From NCBI RefSeq assembly GCF_006704125.1, contig NZ_VIGH01000003.1, forward strand, positions 1 through 64,000: 64,000 bases of DNA. Reading direction: 5' to 3'. How positions within the stretch are numbered: the first letter of the stretch is position 1; every line of letters begins with the position of its first letter. Origin of the DNA: Rhodococcus spelaei. GTDB taxonomy: Bacteria > Actinomycetota > Actinomycetes > Mycobacteriales > Mycobacteriaceae. The translations under genes were made by a program, and so were the position numbers. This document shows positions 17,324 through 26,372 of this stretch, piece by piece. The notes under the pieces are model-generated. The model did not search any database. It saw nothing but the letters and a program-made list of their open reading frames with translations, and had not been told where the DNA came from.

Positions 17324-18211
17324 TCATGGCTGACGATCCTGAGATTCGCCTACATCCGAGGTACGCCCGCGGCAGACGCAGTTCGGGTGCGGGTGCCAAC
17401 GTCGCCGGACCAGACGCGGGACGGCCAGATCGAGTTCCAGGGTGGCGTCCAGGCTGGCGGGGGCGCGGGTCGGGTCGCCGCCGATCAGCGCGTCCAGTTG
17501 GGCCAGCGCCAGACCCGTGGTCGCGAGCACCGTGTCCGGTCCCGCGTGCCCCACCGCACCGAGCAGCTGCGCGGCCAGGTGCGGCCAGTCCCCGTCGAGT
17601 TCGGTCCTGGTCAGGTCGGCGCAGCGCAGGCAGCTGGTGCGCCCCGGGAGCACCAGCGGGCCGACCACGCCGCGGCCGTCGCGCAGCCGGACCTGAAGGT
17701 GCGCAATGCCTTCCGCGACCAGTTCGGCGACCAGTCGAGGGTCGGGCACCAGCTCGTCGGCGAGCACGATGCAATCCGCGCTCGGCAGCCGTCGCCGTTC
17801 GCCGAGCTCGCCGGGAGCGGTCCGGGAAAGCCTGACCCGGCCGTCGGCGAGCGCGGCGGCGATCCCGTCCGAGAGCGGCCCGCGACCGTGCAGGTGCACC
17901 GACCGGACCAGGGTGCGACGTGGCGTGGAGGTCAGGACGGCGGCCTCTTCGAGCTCGGCGAGGATCTGCGCGATGTCGGCGGTGTCGATGCCGAGCGTGT
18001 TCGCCTGCCACACGATGTCCGAACGGCTGTGTCGGCCGTCGAGCAGGCGCAGGAGAGCGGACAACGCGGCCGCGGTCACCCCGCGAGGCGGCCGGAGAAG
18101 GAGCGCGCGCTCGGGATCCCAGCCCAGTTGCAGCGTTCCGCTGGGCCGGACCAGGACTGGGATCCGGGGGTCGAGCCGGGGTGCGGCGGTGCGTGCGAAG
18201 ACCGGTGTCAT
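17324..18211 (-). CDS. Orphan cyclodehydratase/E1-like protein with C-terminal zinc tetrad (Rv3196-like)
   Basis: The 295-residue protein starts MTPVFARTAAPRLDPRIPVL and has an N-terminal winged-helix-like region (residues 20-100, leader-binding-like) followed by a Rossmann-like E1/ThiF-type half with DCIVLADELVPDPRLV. Near the end, TSCLRC (Cys194, Cys197) and HPHPNCVC (Cys278, Cys280) make the CxxC/CxC zinc tetrad of TOMM cyclodehydratase partner proteins. No YcaO partner, precursor peptide or oxidase is found in the window, so it appears as an orphan. It sits just upstream of the AarF kinase on the same strand, and an orthologue occupies the same place in M. tuberculosis. The RiPP-type function is inference from motifs; the true substrate is unknown. 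Confidence 0.7.
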   Translation of the reverse strand: MTPVFARTAAPRLDPRIPVLVRPSGTLQLGWDPERALLLRPPRGVTAAALSALLRLLDGRHSRSDIVWQANTLGIDTADIAQILAELEEAAVLTSTPRRTLVRSVHLHGRGPLSDGIAAALADGRVRLSRTAPGELGERRRLPSADCIVLADELVPDPRLVAELVAEGIAHLQVRLRDGRGVVGPLVLPGRTSCLRCADLTRTELDGDWPHLAAQLLGAVGHAGPDTVLATTGLALAQLDALIGGDPTRAPASLDATLELDLAVPRLVRRRWHPHPNCVCRGRTSDVGESQDRQP

Positions 18212-18309
18212 GGTCCGACAGTGCCAGGGCCACCGCCGCCGGCGGTCGGTTCGACGCCGGTTGTCCACAGGGCTACAGCGCTGTGACCTGCATGATTTGG
18301 GTTGGCGGA

Positions 18310-19695
18310 CTACTTCTCCGGCGACTCGGTGCCGCCGGGACCTTCACGCTGCTCCCGCTCGCGGGCCTCGGTGGCCTCGAGCTGCGCGATCGGATCGTCG
18401 AACGTGCTCGTGCCGCCGCCGACCACCCGATCGACGAAGGCGGCCGGGTTGTCCAGGTCGGTCGAGTCGGGCAGCAGGTCGGGGTGCGCCCAGACGCCGT
18501 CGCGGCCGTCGATCCCGGCAGCCTCGGTGAGCTGACGCCACAGCTGGGACGCCTCGCGGACCTTGCGCGGCCGAAGTTCGAGACCGACCAGGGTGGCGAA
18601 GGTCTGCTCGGCGGGACCGCCGGTCGCGCGGCGGCGACGCAGCGTCTCGCTGAGTGCGGCCACACCCGGCAACCGCTCGCCGAGGGCCGCGGCGACCACC
18701 GTCTCCACCCAGCCCTCGATCAGTGCGAGCAGGGTCTCGAGGCGTTCGAGTGCCTGCTTCTGTTCGGGGGTGGTCTGCGGCTCGAAGGTGCCCTGCTGCA
18801 ACAGTTCCTCGAGCTTCGCCGGATCGGTGAGCGCGCTCGGGTCGATGCCCTGGGCGGCCTCCTCCATCGCGGAGAAGTCCATCTTGATGCCGCGGGCGTA
18901 CTCCTCGACGGTGGCGAGCAGTCGCTGTCGCAGCCACGGCACGTGCACGAACAACCGCTGGTGGGCGGCCTCACGGGCGGCCAGGAACACGAGAATCTCG
19001 CGGTCGGGCTGCTCGAGGCCCTCGCTGAACTTCTCGATCGCCGTCGGCAGCAACGCCGCGACCCCGGTCGGGCCGAGCGGCAAGCCGACGTCGGTGGAGG
19101 TCAGCACCTCGGACGACAGCTGGCCGAGGGCCTGGCCGAGTTGCGAGCCGAAGGCGAGCCCACCCATCTGGCCCAGCATGCCGAGCATCGGCCCGGCCAT
19201 CTGGCGGGCCTCCTCGGGAAGTCCGGACACCCACATTCCGGAGACCTGCTCGGCGACCGGATCGCACAGCCGCTTCCAGGTGTCGAGGGTGTTGTCGAGC
19301 CATTCGGCCGCCGTCCAGGCGACCGTGCGGGTGGCGCCTGCGGGCAGCGTCGTCGACCCGTCGAGCCACAGTTCGGCGAGGTGCGCGGCATCGGCGACGG
19401 CCGCTGCGGTACCGCTGGGGACGGGGGGGACGGTGCCCAGTTGCTGCAGGGCGAGCTTCTTGGCCACGTCGTAGTTGACCGGGCCGGTCGAGCCGCCGGG
19501 CCCCATCGCGCTGCCCATGCCGCTGAGCATCTGGCCGAACTGGGTGAGCATCTGGCCGAGCTGCGCCGGGTCGAAGCCCTCGGGGTTGAATCCGAACGGC
19601 ATGCCGCCGGGACCGGTCGGGTCGCCGCCGGACCGATCCTTGTCGGGATCCTTGTCGTCGTCGGAGTTCGAGAAACCAAACGGCAGATTGCTCAT
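18310..19695 (-). CDS. DUF2342 zincin-like metalloprotease family protein
   Basis: The 461-residue protein begins MSNLPFGFSNSDDDKDPDKD and has an N-terminal Gly/Pro/Met-rich low-complexity stretch (residues 20-70) typical of the Rv3195 type. The core has the family signature FLAAREAAHQRLFVHVPWLRQRL, proposed to contain the metal-binding His in this zincin-like family (PF10103), and a C-terminal QLWRQLTEAAGIDGRDGVWAHPDLLP. No classical HExxH is present, so peptidase activity is unproved. The ATG lies 6 nt after TACCGT on the minus strand, indicating a leaderless mRNA. It is divergent from the PDZ-Lon protease gene. Confidence 0.8.
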   Translation of the reverse strand: MSNLPFGFSNSDDDKDPDKDRSGGDPTGPGGMPFGFNPEGFDPAQLGQMLTQFGQMLSGMGSAMGPGGSTGPVNYDVAKKLALQQLGTVPPVPSGTAAAVADAAHLAELWLDGSTTLPAGATRTVAWTAAEWLDNTLDTWKRLCDPVAEQVSGMWVSGLPEEARQMAGPMLGMLGQMGGLAFGSQLGQALGQLSSEVLTSTDVGLPLGPTGVAALLPTAIEKFSEGLEQPDREILVFLAAREAAHQRLFVHVPWLRQRLLATVEEYARGIKMDFSAMEEAAQGIDPSALTDPAKLEELLQQGTFEPQTTPEQKQALERLETLLALIEGWVETVVAAALGERLPGVAALSETLRRRRATGGPAEQTFATLVGLELRPRKVREASQLWRQLTEAAGIDGRDGVWAHPDLLPDSTDLDNPAAFVDRVVGGGTSTFDDPIAQLEATEAREREQREGPGGTESPEK

Positions 19696-19701
19696 ATCTC
19701 A

Positions 19702-19784
19702 ACGGTACAAGGCGCTGCCCCGTGAAGTGACCGCGGAAATCACGCCGAGGGCGAACATGACCGCCGCCGACCGCCCTCTACCCT
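19702..19784. promoter_or_regulatory. Divergent leaderless promoters (DUF2342 gene and PDZ-Lon gene)
   Basis: On the minus strand TACCGT (19702-19707) precedes the ATG at 19695 by 6 nt. On the plus strand TACCCT (19779-19784) precedes the GTG at 19792 by 7 nt. Neither start has a Shine-Dalgarno sequence. Both hexamers fit the TANNNT -10 consensus, so each mRNA is predicted to begin at or within a base or two of its start codon. No clear -35 elements are seen. Confidence 0.5.
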
Positions 19785-19791
19785 GGACCGG

Positions 19792-20814
19792 GTGAATCGA
19801 CGGATGGTGACCCTGGTCGCGGCGCTGGTGCCGGTCGTGGCGCTGCTTCTGGTCGGAATGTGGGTCACGGTGCCGTTCGTGGCGCTGGGCCCGGGTCCGA
19901 CGTTCAACACTCTCGGCGACGTCGACGACAAGCCGGTGGTCGACATCGAGGGCACCGAACTGGACCCGACCTCGGGCAACCTCAACATGACCACGGTCTC
20001 GGTCCGCGACGGACTGAACATCTTCGAGGCGTTCGGGTTCTGGCTAAGCGGCGACCACGGCCTCCGTCCCCGCGAGGAGGTCTACCCGGCCGACAAGAGC
20101 CGGGACGAGGTCAAACAGGAGAATCAGGCGGACTTCCAGCAGTCCGAGCAGTCCGCGGAGCTCGCCGCACTGCATTTCCTGAACAAGCCGGTGATCCTCG
20201 AGGTGTCCGAGGTGAGCCCGGACGGTCCGTCGAAGGACGCGCTGCGCGCCGGTGATCAGCTGGTGAGCATCAACGGGGCGCCCGTGCGGACCGTCGGCGA
20301 CGTGCAGCGCGCGGTCGCCGAGCTCGCACCGGGCACGGAGGTGAGCGTCGTCGTCAAGCGTGACGGCCAGGACGTGACGGTGCCCGTCGCGCTCGGGGCA
20401 CGCCCGGGATCCCCGGCAAAGGGCTACCTGGGGATCACACCGACCGAACGACCCGACGTCCCCTTCACCGTGAACTTCAATCTCGCGGAGGTCGGCGGGC
20501 CGTCGGCCGGGCTGATGTTCACCCTCGCGGTGATCGACAAGCTGTCCACGGGGGAGCTCAACGGCGGGCAGTTCGTCGCGGGCACCGGCACCATCGACTC
20601 CGACGGCGACGTCGGTCCGATCGGTGGCATCCCCTACAAGCTCATCGCGGCCCGCGACGCCGGCGCGACCACCTTCCTGGTGCCGGCCCGGAACTGCGAC
20701 GAGGCCAAGCAGCGGACCCCGGACGGACTGCGACTGGTCAAGGTCGAGAACCTCGACGGCGCCGTGCACGCGCTGGAGTCGCTGAACGCCGGCGGTGACG
20801 CGCCCGCCTGCTGA
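19792..20814 (+). CDS. PDZ and Lon-type (S16) membrane serine protease, YlbL family
   Basis: The 340-residue protein is anchored by one N-terminal transmembrane helix (VTLVAALVPVVALLLVGMWV), followed by an extracytoplasmic PDZ domain (GDQLVSINGAPVRTVGDVQRAV) and a Lon-like proteolytic domain. The Ser-Lys dyad is visible: Ser in GGPSAGLMF and Lys in GGIPYKLIAARDAGA. Orthologues (Rv3194c, YlbL) are surface Lon-like proteases; substrates are largely unknown, though B. subtilis YlbL degrades a cell-division inhibitor. The start is GTG 19792 on a predicted leaderless transcript. It is convergent with the PPA1309-family gene (6 bp apart). Confidence 0.9.
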   Translation: MNRRMVTLVAALVPVVALLLVGMWVTVPFVALGPGPTFNTLGDVDDKPVVDIEGTELDPTSGNLNMTTVSVRDGLNIFEAFGFWLSGDHGLRPREEVYPADKSRDEVKQENQADFQQSEQSAELAALHFLNKPVILEVSEVSPDGPSKDALRAGDQLVSINGAPVRTVGDVQRAVAELAPGTEVSVVVKRDGQDVTVPVALGARPGSPAKGYLGITPTERPDVPFTVNFNLAEVGGPSAGLMFTLAVIDKLSTGELNGGQFVAGTGTIDSDGDVGPIGGIPYKLIAARDAGATTFLVPARNCDEAKQRTPDGLRLVKVENLDGAVHALESLNAGGDAPAC

Positions 20815-20820
20815 CGGCGG

Positions 20821-21438
20821 TCAGTAGTCGTCGGGCGCGTCGAACGTGGCGTACAGCGCGTTGATCAGGTTCGGAGCCAGGTCCTCGTAGGTCAGCAACT
20901 CCGGCTCGGCGTCGGGATCGTCGTCGGTCGGCATGAGCTGCAACACACAGGCGGACGGTCCGTCGCGCAGGACCGCGGCGATCAGCCGGGCGTCGCGACG
21001 TTCGGGGTGAGCCTGAGCGGTGGCCCGGGCCACCTCGTCGGCGGCATGCTGATCGGTGATCACCGGTGCGACCGCGCTGTCCAGGTCCGACTCGGCGGTC
21101 GGCGGCAGCACCACGATTTCCTGGACCAGCACACAGCCGGCCACCTCGGCCGGCCAGCTGGTGGTCGAGAGGAACTCGTCGAGAGCGGGGGAGCCGCCGC
21201 CGACGTCCTCGGGGAACGGTTCCTGCTCGACCGGGGTCAGCTCGGCGCCCTCCTCGAGCTGGTCGAGCAGGTCGGGCTCGGCGGCCGCCAGGATCGCGGT
21301 GGGAACGAGGGCGAACATCTGCGGGGGCTGGCCCCAGCCGCCCGCGTCGGCATAGTCGGCCACTTCGTGTACGCACCGGGGCAGTGCGTCGGGGGACAGA
21401 TCGGCCGGGCTGCGGTACTCGCCATCGAAATCGCTCAC
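20821..21438 (-). CDS. PPA1309 family conserved protein
   Basis: The 205-residue acidic protein starts with GTG 21438 (VSDFDGEYRSPADLSPD) preceded by GAGGATGG. It matches the actinobacterial PPA1309 family: ALPRCVHEVADYADAGGWGQPPQMFALVPT, then CVLVQEIVVLPPTAESDLD, and the end SACVLQLMPTDDDPDAEPELLTYEDLAPNLINAL. Function is unknown. It is regularly found between the PDZ-Lon protease and the UPF0182 gene in Mycobacteriales, and is divergent from the latter here with 123 bp between start codons. The frame remains open further upstream, but that part does not look like protein. Confidence 0.8.
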   Translation of the reverse strand: MSDFDGEYRSPADLSPDALPRCVHEVADYADAGGWGQPPQMFALVPTAILAAAEPDLLDQLEEGAELTPVEQEPFPEDVGGGSPALDEFLSTTSWPAEVAGCVLVQEIVVLPPTAESDLDSAVAPVITDQHAADEVARATAQAHPERRDARLIAAVLRDGPSACVLQLMPTDDDPDAEPELLTYEDLAPNLINALYATFDAPDDY

Positions 21439-21561
21439 GGGTCCATCCTCGCACTCGGGCAACTCGGACGACGCCACTGCTCGCATGGCGAAGCTGCGTA
21501 GAGTGGGACAAAACACCACGCGGTCGCCCTGTGCGCCGCCCGACTCACGGGAGTGTGGCAC

Positions 21562-24504
21562 GTGGGCATGCGGCCCCCCACCGGTCTACCGTCGTTGTCC
21601 AAACGGAGCCGAGTGTTGTTGGTACTGGCGCTCGTCGCGGCGGCGCTGCTGCTGATCGGGCCTCGCCTGATCGACGCGTACACGAACTGGTTGTGGTTCG
21701 GCGAGGTCAAGTTCCGCAACGTCTTCACCACCGTCCTCTTCACCCGACTGCTGCTGTTCCTGGTGGTCGGACTGATCGTCGGCGGCGCGGTGTTCCTCGC
21801 GATGTTCCTCGCCTACCGGTCCCGTCCGGTGTTCGTCCCGGTGGCCGGACCGAACGACCCGATCGCGCGGTACCGCACCACGGTGATGGGTCGGCTGCGA
21901 CTGTTCGGCATTGTGGTGCCCGCCGTCATCGGTGTGCTCGCCGGTCTGGTCGCGCAGTCGAACTGGGTTGCCGTGCAGTTGTTCCTGCACGGTGGATCGT
22001 TCGGAGTGAAGGATCCGCAGTTCGGTCTCGACATCGGTTTCTACACGTTCGACCTGCCGTTCTACCGCCTGGTGCTGAACTGGCTCTTCGTCGCGGTCGT
22101 CATCGCCTTCCTCGCGAACCTGGTGACGCACTACATCTTCGGCGGCCTGCGGCTGACCGGACGTGATGGCGCCCTCACTCGTGCCGCACGGGTCCAGTTG
22201 GCGGTTCTGGCCGGCACCTTCGTCTTGTTGAAGGCGGTGGCCTACTGGTTGGACCGGTACTCGTTGCTCTCGAGCAGCCGCAAGGAACCGACCTTCACCG
22301 GCGGCAGTTTCACCGACATCAACGCGGTGCTGCCTGCGAAGCTGATCCTGCTCGCGATCGCGGTGATCTGCGCGCTGGCGTTCTTCGCGGCAATATTCCT
22401 GCGCGACATGCGGATCCCGGCGATGGCCACGGCACTGCTGGTGCTGTCCTCGATCCTCGTCGGTGCGGTGTATCCGCTGGTGGTCGAGCAGTTCTCGGTC
22501 AAGCCGAACGCGGCCCAGAAGGAGGCGCCGTACATCGAGCGCAACATTCAGGCGACGCGCGAGGCGTACGGGATCACCAACGACCAGGTGCAGTACGTCG
22601 ACTATCCCGGCATCGGCAAGAAGCAGCCGCAGGACGTGCCCGCTGACGTCACGACGATCGCGAACACCCGGTTGCTCGACCCGAACATCCTCTCGCCCAC
22701 GTTCACCGCGCAGCAGCAGTTGAAGAACTTCTACGCGTTCCCACCGAGTCTCAATGTGGACCGCTACAGCATGAACGGGCAGCTGCGTGACTTCGTGGTG
22801 GCCGCGCGTGAGCTGTCACCGTCGAATCTCAGCGGCAACCAGACCGACTGGATCAACCGGCACACGGTCTACACCCACGGCAACGGTTTCGTCGCCGCGC
22901 CCGCCAACCAGGTCACCGCAGTGGAGGGTGAGAGCCAGAACGCCACGGGCGGGTACCCCATCTACAGCGTCAGCGACCTCAAGACCCAGCCCACCGAACC
23001 CGCACTGCGCGTGGATAATCCGCGTATCTACTTCGGTGAGGTGATCGCCAAGTCGGATGCCGACTACGCGATCGTCGGCGCCGCCGGTAGTGCCCCGCGT
23101 GAATACGACACGGACGACTCGAAGTACACCTACACCGGCGCGGGCGGCGTGTCGATTTCGAATTGGTTCAACCGCCTTGCGTTCGCGGCGAAGTACACCG
23201 AACGCAACATCCTGTTCTCCGGAGCGATCGGATCCGATTCGAAGATCATCTACAACCGGGATCCCCGCGACCGGGTGAGCAAGGTGGCTCCGTGGCTGAC
23301 CACCGACGGGACGGTCTATCCCGCGGTCGTCGACGGCAAGATGCAGTGGATCGTCGACGCGTACACGACGCTGGACACCTATCCGTACGCGCAGCGCAGC
23401 TCGCTCGAGGGTCTGGTGACCGACAGCGTGGACGCAAACACGGGTCGACTGCTGCCGAAGAAGGAGGTCTCGTACATCCGGAACTCGGTGAAGGCCACCG
23501 TCGATGCGTACGACGGCACGGTGACCCTGTACCAGGTCGACGACAAGGACCCGGTGCTCAAGGCGTGGATGGGCGTGTTCCCCGGCACGGTCCAGCCGAA
23601 GAGTGCGATCACCGACGACCTGCGCGCGCATTTCCGGTACCCGGAGGACCTGTTCAAGGTGCAGCGGGAGATGTTGGCGAAGTACCACGTCGACGATCCC
23701 AACGAGTTCTTCACCAACAACGCCTTCTGGTCGGTGCCCAGCGATCCGACGATCGAGACGGACAAGAACCAGCCGCCGTACTACGTGCTGCTGGGTAACC
23801 AGGAGACGGCGAAGCCGGAGTTCCGGCTGACCAGTCCGATGGTCGGCTACAACCGAGAGCTGCTCTCGGCGTACATCTCGGTGAACTCGGATCCGACGGA
23901 TTACGGCAAGTTCACGGTCCTGCAGTTGCCGACGGACACCCAGACCCAGGGTCCGCAGCAGGCGCAGTCGTCGATGACGTCGAACTCGCGGGTGGCGAGC
24001 GCGCTGTCGCTGCTCAAACAGTCCAACAAGGTGCAGTACGGCAACCTGCTCACGCTGCCTGTCGAGAACGGCGGGATTCTCTACGTCGAACCGCTGTACA
24101 CGCAACGGAATTCGGCGAACGCGTTCCCGCAGTTGACCAGTGTGCTGGTGAGCTTCAGCGACAGCACGGGCATTCGGGTCGGGTACGCGCCGACGCTCGC
24201 GGAGGCCTTGAGTCAGGTGTTCACTCCGGCCGTCGGAGCGTTGGCGACTGCGCCGAGCGCGGTGGCCACGCCACCCGCGCAGGGCGAGCAGGGTCAGGCG
24301 ACCTCGCCGCCGAGTGGAACAGCGCCGCCGATCCCGGTGCCGGCGCCCGCTCCGTCCGCTGACGTGGGCAAGGCGCTGGCCGAGGTGGATGCCTCGCTGA
24401 CGGCATTGAAGTCGGCGCAGCAGAGCGGCGACTTCAATGCGTACGGTGCGGCACTCGATCGCCTGCAGAAGGCGGTCGCGGCGTACCAGGCGCTGCCGAA
24501 GTAA
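21562..24504 (+). CDS. UPF0182 family integral membrane protein (Rv3193c-like)
   Basis: The 980-residue protein has seven N-terminal transmembrane segments in the first 310 residues (the first one VLLVLALVAAALLLIGPRLID), then a large extracytoplasmic domain with conserved blocks such as SVKPNAAQKEAPYIERNI, DWINRHTVYTHGNGF and KATVDAYDGTVTLYQ. The C-terminus is a Pro/Ala-rich linker and a short helical segment. The family is widespread in Actinobacteria; function is not established. The start chosen is GTG 21562 (VGMRPPTG), matching the M-G-M-R start of mycobacterial members and placed 8 nt after GGGAG; ATG 21568 is an alternative. A long hairpin follows the stop codon. Confidence 0.92.
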   Translation: MGMRPPTGLPSLSKRSRVLLVLALVAAALLLIGPRLIDAYTNWLWFGEVKFRNVFTTVLFTRLLLFLVVGLIVGGAVFLAMFLAYRSRPVFVPVAGPNDPIARYRTTVMGRLRLFGIVVPAVIGVLAGLVAQSNWVAVQLFLHGGSFGVKDPQFGLDIGFYTFDLPFYRLVLNWLFVAVVIAFLANLVTHYIFGGLRLTGRDGALTRAARVQLAVLAGTFVLLKAVAYWLDRYSLLSSSRKEPTFTGGSFTDINAVLPAKLILLAIAVICALAFFAAIFLRDMRIPAMATALLVLSSILVGAVYPLVVEQFSVKPNAAQKEAPYIERNIQATREAYGITNDQVQYVDYPGIGKKQPQDVPADVTTIANTRLLDPNILSPTFTAQQQLKNFYAFPPSLNVDRYSMNGQLRDFVVAARELSPSNLSGNQTDWINRHTVYTHGNGFVAAPANQVTAVEGESQNATGGYPIYSVSDLKTQPTEPALRVDNPRIYFGEVIAKSDADYAIVGAAGSAPREYDTDDSKYTYTGAGGVSISNWFNRLAFAAKYTERNILFSGAIGSDSKIIYNRDPRDRVSKVAPWLTTDGTVYPAVVDGKMQWIVDAYTTLDTYPYAQRSSLEGLVTDSVDANTGRLLPKKEVSYIRNSVKATVDAYDGTVTLYQVDDKDPVLKAWMGVFPGTVQPKSAITDDLRAHFRYPEDLFKVQREMLAKYHVDDPNEFFTNNAFWSVPSDPTIETDKNQPPYYVLLGNQETAKPEFRLTSPMVGYNRELLSAYISVNSDPTDYGKFTVLQLPTDTQTQGPQQAQSSMTSNSRVASALSLLKQSNKVQYGNLLTLPVENGGILYVEPLYTQRNSANAFPQLTSVLVSFSDSTGIRVGYAPTLAEALSQVFTPAVGALATAPSAVATPPAQGEQGQATSPPSGTAPPIPVPAPAPSADVGKALAEVDASLTALKSAQQSGDFNAYGAALDRLQKAVAAYQALPK

Positions 24505-24509
24505 CAGTC

Positions 24510-24567
24510 GACAACGAGTGGGGCCCTGCCGTCCGATGATTCGGATGGCAGGGCCCCACTCGTTGTC
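24510..24567. terminator. Bidirectional terminator, 21-bp perfect inverted repeat
   Basis: The arms 24510-24530 and 24547-24567 are perfect reverse complements (GACAACGAGTGGGGCCCTGCC), enclosing a 16-nt segment that can itself pair (TCCGA/TCGGA). The hairpin fills the gap between the convergent UPF0182 and rpf stop codons, 5 bp from each. No T-tract follows on either strand, as is common in high-GC Actinobacteria. Confidence 0.8.
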
Positions 24568-24572
24568 TCGGG

Positions 24573-25430
<858 letters not shown>

Positions 25431-25606
25431 TCAGTCGGGATTGTTGTAGGTTGTCCACCGGTTCGTTACCGGTCCGTTATTGTGCCGGGGATCACCGCAA
25501 ATTTGTGCCCCCGGTCACAACTGCGACCTCGCCTGGGGGCGGTGCGCGCACGAAAGTCTCGCGATTTGTGTTTCGTTCAGACGCTCGTGTAACTTCGTTC
25601 ATGCAG

Positions 25607-25683
25607 CGCGGGGTGGAGCAGCTCGGTAGCTCGCTGGGCTCATAACCCAGAGGTCGCAGGTTCAAATCCTGTCCCCGCTACCA
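25607..25683 (+). tRNA. tRNA-fMet (CAT), copy 1
   Basis: A 77-nt cloverleaf with anticodon CAT. The first acceptor pair is a C1xT72 mismatch and the anticodon stem ends in three G:C pairs (CTGGG/CCCAG), both hallmarks of the initiator. The T-arm reads CAGGTTCAAATCCTG and CCA is encoded. A TAACTT -10 hexamer (25590-25595) ends 11 nt upstream. The sequence is identical to the copy at 26292. Confidence 0.96.
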
Positions 25684-25687
25684 CAGA

Positions 25688-25725
25688 ACGAAAGCCCGGT
25701 CTTCGGACCGGGCTTTCGTCGTTTC
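25688..25725 (+). terminator. Intrinsic terminator of tRNA-fMet copy 1
   Basis: A perfect 14-bp stem (ACGAAAGCCCGGTC / GACCGGGCTTTCGT) with a TTCG tetraloop begins 5 nt after the CCA end, followed by a short T-rich run. The second tRNA-fMet copy carries the same terminator. Confidence 0.9.
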
Positions 25726-25775
25726 TGGGTCAGGGTTCGGCGCGCAGTCACGGAGTGACGACCGGACCGGGGGAG

Positions 25776-26096
25776 TCAGTTGTACAGGTAGATACCGCCG
25801 GGTCCGTACAGGATGGTGTCCGGGTCGTTGTACAGGTCCGGGGAGTTGTACAGGGGCGTCGCCGGGGAGTCGTACAGGGATGTCCCCGGAGAGTCGTACA
25901 GGGAGACGGGCGGGGGCACGTCCGACTGCGAGTCGCAGGCCACGGCGGGCCACGCGTTGGCGCAGCCGATGCGATCGGCCGTGTCGACAGCCGTGGCACT
26001 GGCGACTGCGCTCTGCGCGACGAGCGCACCCAGGCCGAGGGCGATCCCGACTCCCAGTCCGGCTGCGGTGTGGACGCGGGTCTTGGTGGTGGACAT
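25776..26096 (-). CDS. Small secreted tyrosine-rich repeat protein (LYDSP repeats), unknown function
   Basis: The 106-residue product starts MSTTKTRVHTAAGLGVGIAL with a clear Sec signal peptide (hydrophobic 11-32, cleavage likely near ASA 34) and a GAGGAG ribosome site. The mature part of about 70 residues holds two cysteines (Cys45, Cys54) that could form a disulfide, then a Pro-rich turn and degenerate repeats LYDSP, LYDSP, LYNSP, LYNDP, LYGPG, ending YLYN. I do not recognise the family. The gene lies antisense between two identical tRNA-fMet units, and the repeats are encoded by 24-bp tandem DNA units. Tyrosine-rich secreted repeats could act in cell-surface adhesion or cross-linking, but that is only speculation. 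Confidence 0.65.
   Translation of the reverse strand: MSTTKTRVHTAAGLGVGIALGLGALVAQSAVASATAVDTADRIGCANAWPAVACDSQSDVPPPVSLYDSPGTSLYDSPATPLYNSPDLYNDPDTILYGPGGIYLYN
25838..25909. repeat. Three tandem 24-bp coding repeats
   Basis: Three imperfect 24-bp units (25838-25861, 25862-25885, 25886-25909) share the core CCGG(G/A)GAGT(T/C)GTACAGGG. On the minus strand each encodes an SLYDSPxT-like unit of the secreted protein. The period is a multiple of three, so copy-number changes would keep the frame. Confidence 0.8.
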
Positions 26097-26174
26097 GCGG
26101 TGCTCCTCACGAATGTTCGGGATTCCGCGATGTGCGGACGTAGCAAAGCCTTCCGCGGACGGCGAGTGCAGAGA

Positions 26175-26226
26175 ACGCCCCCAAGGGTGGAAGACCCCCC
26201 CACCATGGGGGGTGGAACTTGGGCGC
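26175..26226. repeat. Imperfect long inverted repeat upstream of the LYDSP gene
   Basis: CGCCCCCAAG (26176-26185) and CTTGGGCG (26218-26225) form outer arms with a two-base bulge, and CCCCCCACC / GGGGGGTGG (26194-26212) form an inner hairpin around a central ATG-like AT core. It occupies the intergenic stretch between the LYDSP gene start and the second tRNA-fMet. It could be a transcriptional roadblock or an operator; no T-tract is present. Confidence 0.45.
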
Positions 26227-26291
26227 TTCCGTCTGCCGCGGCGTCAGGTGGTCGGGGGCGCTCGAAAGTTCGTGTAGAGTAGTTCTTGCAG

Positions 26292-26368
26292 CGCGGGGTG
26301 GAGCAGCTCGGTAGCTCGCTGGGCTCATAACCCAGAGGTCGCAGGTTCAAATCCTGTCCCCGCTACCA
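26292..26368 (+). tRNA. tRNA-fMet (CAT), copy 2
   Basis: Base-for-base identical to the copy at 25607, including C1xT72, the three G:C anticodon-stem pairs and an encoded CCA. The -10 hexamer TAGAGT (26275-26280) has the same 11-nt spacing to the tRNA as the TAACTT of copy 1, although the promoter sequences themselves differ. Confidence 0.96.
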
Positions 26369-26372
26369 CAGA

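Noticed and set aside
25838-25909. CRISPR or direct-repeat attachment site beside tRNA genes
   Set aside because: The 24-bp units are contiguous, in frame and encode the LYDSP repeats; there is no integrase and no duplicated tRNA 3' end apart from the complete second tRNA.
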